From the NCBI GenBank assembly GCA_013398955.1, contig VWPU01003975.1:57263-121262 (forward strand): DNA of 64,000 nt, written 5' to 3'. The DNA comes from Callaeas wilsoni. Taxonomy: Eukaryota; Chordata; Aves; Passeriformes; Callaeidae. A program made the position numbers and the translations under genes. Of the stretch, positions 61,301 through 64,000 are shown piece after piece. Numbering within the stretch: the first letter of the stretch is position 1; each line of letters begins with the position of its first letter. The notes under the pieces were generated by a model. It searched no databases, had not been told where the DNA came from, and was given only the letters and a program-made list of their open reading frames with translations.

Positions 61301-63630
61301 CCCTGGGGGCGCTGCTTGGGGTGACACAGAACCTTGGGGAGCTGCAGGGGCTCGGGGTGTTTCCCCTTTGCCTGCCCCATCCCGGAATGGAGATGATTGT
61401 TTTCTGTGCCCGGGTACCGTTGCTAGGCTGGGCAGGTGTTGTGTCACTGTCACAGTGGAGCAAGGTGGCACGGGGACAGCTGTGGCAGCTGGGATGCACA
61501 GCCCCATCAGAGACCCCCAGCACTGGTGACCCAGGAGACAGGCTGTCCCCACGGGAAGAGAAGCTGCCCATCGCGGCCAGGCCTGCTTGGAGACGCTCTG
61601 CCTGAAGCAGGCAGGGGTCACCCCAGTGCCGTGGAAAGGCAGGTCTGACACCCTGAATGCTGCTGAGCCTCACGCTGGGGGGAAGGACCCCAGCAAGCCC
61701 TGGCTTGATGCAGGGTGGGGAGACAATCCTTCCCCTCCATCTCTCAGGAGAGGAAGCCAGCACCCCAGCCAGGGGCTAGGAGTGGTGCCAGAGCCCTCTC
61801 CATGGGCTCGGGAGCGAGTGAGAGCTGCTGGCATAAATTACCAGGCTGTCATCCCCGGTGCTGAGATTCCCAGGGAATAGCTTAGCGGTTCAAAGGGCTG
61901 CTGAAACAATTTTGCATCGCATGATCACAGTGCCAGAGCTCTGACGTTAAAAAATGTCAGCAGTGAGGTGATTTCTGCAGCGGGGCTGCCTGTGGCCCCG
62001 GGGGTTGTGGCCGGCCCTTCCCGTGCCCGGACGGGTTTGGTGCTAAGCGATGATTGGCCTAATGAACTTGTGGGCTCTTTGTGCTGGTGAGGAGCCCTCA
62101 GTTTAACATCCCTGTGCCCCCCAGCACTGCATGAAAATGGCAGTGAGCCTGCTCAGCCCCAGAGGGACTCGAGGGATGGGAAGTGACACCCATGCTGGTG
62201 GCACTTGTCTAGCCTGGCATGGAGAGGATGCAGCCATCAACCTCAGTGGGTGTTCCCCACCCTGCCCTGGCTGCACCACTAGATTTTGTTTTAGCCCCGA
62301 GATAAGAGAGTGCTTTGGGCGAGAGCACCAAGAGACTCGTCCTGTGCCACGCTGGGGGATCAGGGCAGTGGATCCTGACTGAGATCCTAACATGCCGTGG
62401 GTATCATCTCCCTACTCCTTCACATCCTCCCTCCTGGTTGCTCTGCCTGGGTCCCGTACACCCCATCGCTGAGTGTTCAGAGGTTTCTGATGGTGACTGT
62501 CCCACTCCCAGAGCTCTCCCACAGCCTCCACTGTCCTGAGCAGCATCCTGGGCCCCTTGTTCTCCCATGCCAGCAGCCCTGTGTCCTTGGGTGCTGCTGC
62601 AGTCTCTGCTCCCACTGCCTGTGGATCTGTTCAGGTTGTGCACGGGATGGAAGCCCGCAAGAACCACTTCCATATTGTTTAACACTTCAATGAGGAGCAA
62701 AGAAACCACAGCAGTTAAAGCACTTGGAAACGCTGGCAATCTTTGCTTTGGGCAAACTCCCTGTTCCATGGCCAGCATGCCAAGGGTGACTGCTGGCTCT
62801 CAGAAGTGTGAGGAACACTTCCCTCCGCTGCCGGAGCAGGAGGACCTCACTGATGAGGCTGGAGGAATGGAAAAGGGGAGAGCCCTGGTCATGGAGGGGA
62901 GCTGGTGATGCTGCTGGAAAGCTCTGGAGCTACAAATCTGCCTGCAGCTGGGCACAGGGGCACACTCAGCTGGGGACAGAAGAGAGAGGACAAGGGGCAT
63001 GGGGGGCCGGGGCAGTGGGTGGCCCCATTCCCGCTCTGCTCCTCTCTGGCACTGAGCCGGTGACAGCAGGCCTCGGGCCGTGTCCCTTGAGGTGGCGATG
63101 GGCGCGTGTTCCAGCAGTACCCAGGCCAAGTAGCTCCATCCTGGCAGTGCCAGCACCCTTCCCAATTCCAGCCTGCTCCCTCCCGTTCCCATGGCAACCT
63201 GTGACCTCACTGGGTTCCTTGGAGCTCTGCCAGCATTTTCAGCAGAAATAAAGCCAACGACCAGGGTTGTCCTGCTGTCCTCCCTGTCTGTAGGGGTCTG
63301 TCACACCTGAGGCTCAGGTCAGGGCTGGCTCCTCTGCTGCAGGACTGGTGTGCCACATTGCAGGTCTCACACTTGGTGTCCACCACCGTGGCATCTGGCT
63401 GACCCGGCACCCCCAGCTGTGGAAGCCCCTGGGATACAGGGGGCATCAGGGCATTCCCTTCCCTGCACAGGCTTCAGCTGCAGCCGGTGCTCAGTTTTCC
63501 AAGCACCCAGTTTTCCCCTGCTCGGCAGAGTACACAAGGCCAGGGTGGAGAAGAGGGATCAAGAGAGAGACAAATAGAAATAAATGGAGAAACTGGTCCC
63601 TCTGCTCTGCCTGGTGGTACCATTTGTCTC
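58371..63630. other. Intergenic DNA with no gene recognised
   Basis: No coding exon recognised on either strand. Holds a canonical RFX X-box at 63185-63198 and an isolated AATAAA at 63247. Confidence 0.45.
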
Positions 63631-63634
63631 AAGG

Positions 63635-63925
63635 TCCTCCCTTGCCTAAGGGTCCCTTTTGGCCTGGGCTCCACTTCCCCAGGGCTCCCATCTGGTCGAG
63701 GGTGCCTCCTGGCCTGAGGATCTGGCTGTTCCCAGGGGTCCCATTTGCCCAGGGGTCCCTCTTGGTCTCAGGGTTTTGGAGGTGTCTCTTAGCTCTGGCT
63801 GTGCCTGAGGGGTCCCTCTCGGCCCGGGGCTCCGGCTGTGGGTAGGATTCCGTGCCGGCTCGAGGGTCCCACACGCCTGGGGTTCCCTCTCGGTCTGAGG
63901 GTCTCTCTCGGTGCGGGGTTCCGTC
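63635..63925. repeat. Degenerate minisatellite near right edge
   Basis: Irregular recurrence of 'ggtccctcttggcctgggg'-like units (about 25-30 bp) leading into the CpG-rich edge. Confidence 0.6.
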
Positions 63926-64000
63926 GCGGTGCGGAGCGGAGCGCTGGCGGTGACGGTGCCGGCGGCGGCCCCGGCATCCCGCGGCCCGGGGGCGGCCCCG
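63830..64000. promoter_or_regulatory. CpG-rich edge, possible start of a CpG island promoter
   Basis: CpG density rises steeply from about 63830 to the end (gcggtgacggtgccggcggc and beyond). By comparison with human 15q25.1, where RASGRF1 follows miR-184 and is transcribed away from ANKRD34C, this could be the 5' flank of RASGRF1. No coding sequence is visible, so the gene name is not assigned. Confidence 0.4.

Overview
The window is vertebrate nuclear DNA and almost certainly avian. The genes have phase-consistent GT/AG introns. The interspersed repeats are CR1-type LINE 3' ends. The gene content matches the segment carried on chicken chromosome 10 and human 15q25-q26. The species cannot be told from sequence alone. 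Two halves differ sharply: 0-32 kb is gene-dense and GC-rich with short introns, and 32-64 kb is a gene desert.

Left half, in order: AP3S2 (+, first exon lies before the window), ANPEP/aminopeptidase N (+, complete, 20 coding exons), a head-to-head pair of MESP bHLH genes (MESP2-position copy on -, MESP1-position copy on +), a GnRH receptor (+, four coding exons), TMED3 (-, three coding exons) and ANKRD34C (-, single coding exon). AP3S2-ANPEP-MESP2-MESP1 has the same order and orientation as human 15q26.1, while TMED3-ANKRD34C corresponds to human 15q25.1. Here the two blocks abut, with the GnRH receptor between them. Human GNRHR2 and ANKRD34A are also close neighbours on 1q21, so the GnRH receptor/ANKRD34 linkage is probably old.

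Right half: I recognise no protein-coding exon from about 31.5 to 64 kb. It holds the microRNA miR-184 (- strand, mature sequence an exact match, in a CpG-rich block at about 42.2 kb), which sits beside ANKRD34C as in mammals. It also holds nine of the ten CR1 fragments found here, several tandem repeats, AT-rich islands that look like regulatory DNA, several RFX-type X-box motifs and a CpG-rich segment at the right edge. By synteny that edge could be the 5' end of RASGRF1, but no coding sequence confirms it.

Most unusual points: (1) the two MESP genes are arms of a roughly 500-bp inverted repeat with near-identical bHLH coding sequence, which suggests gene conversion; (2) the MESP2-position copy has a shortened bHLH loop, a Thr-to-Pro change and a frameshift relative to its partner; (3) the MESP1-position protein contains four tandem 26-residue repeats; (4) the ANPEP stalk carries a poly-threonine microsatellite; (5) paired T-box-like sites and a shared TATA-like element lie upstream of both MESP genes; (6) the GnRH receptor start codon lies on a tiny upstream exon.
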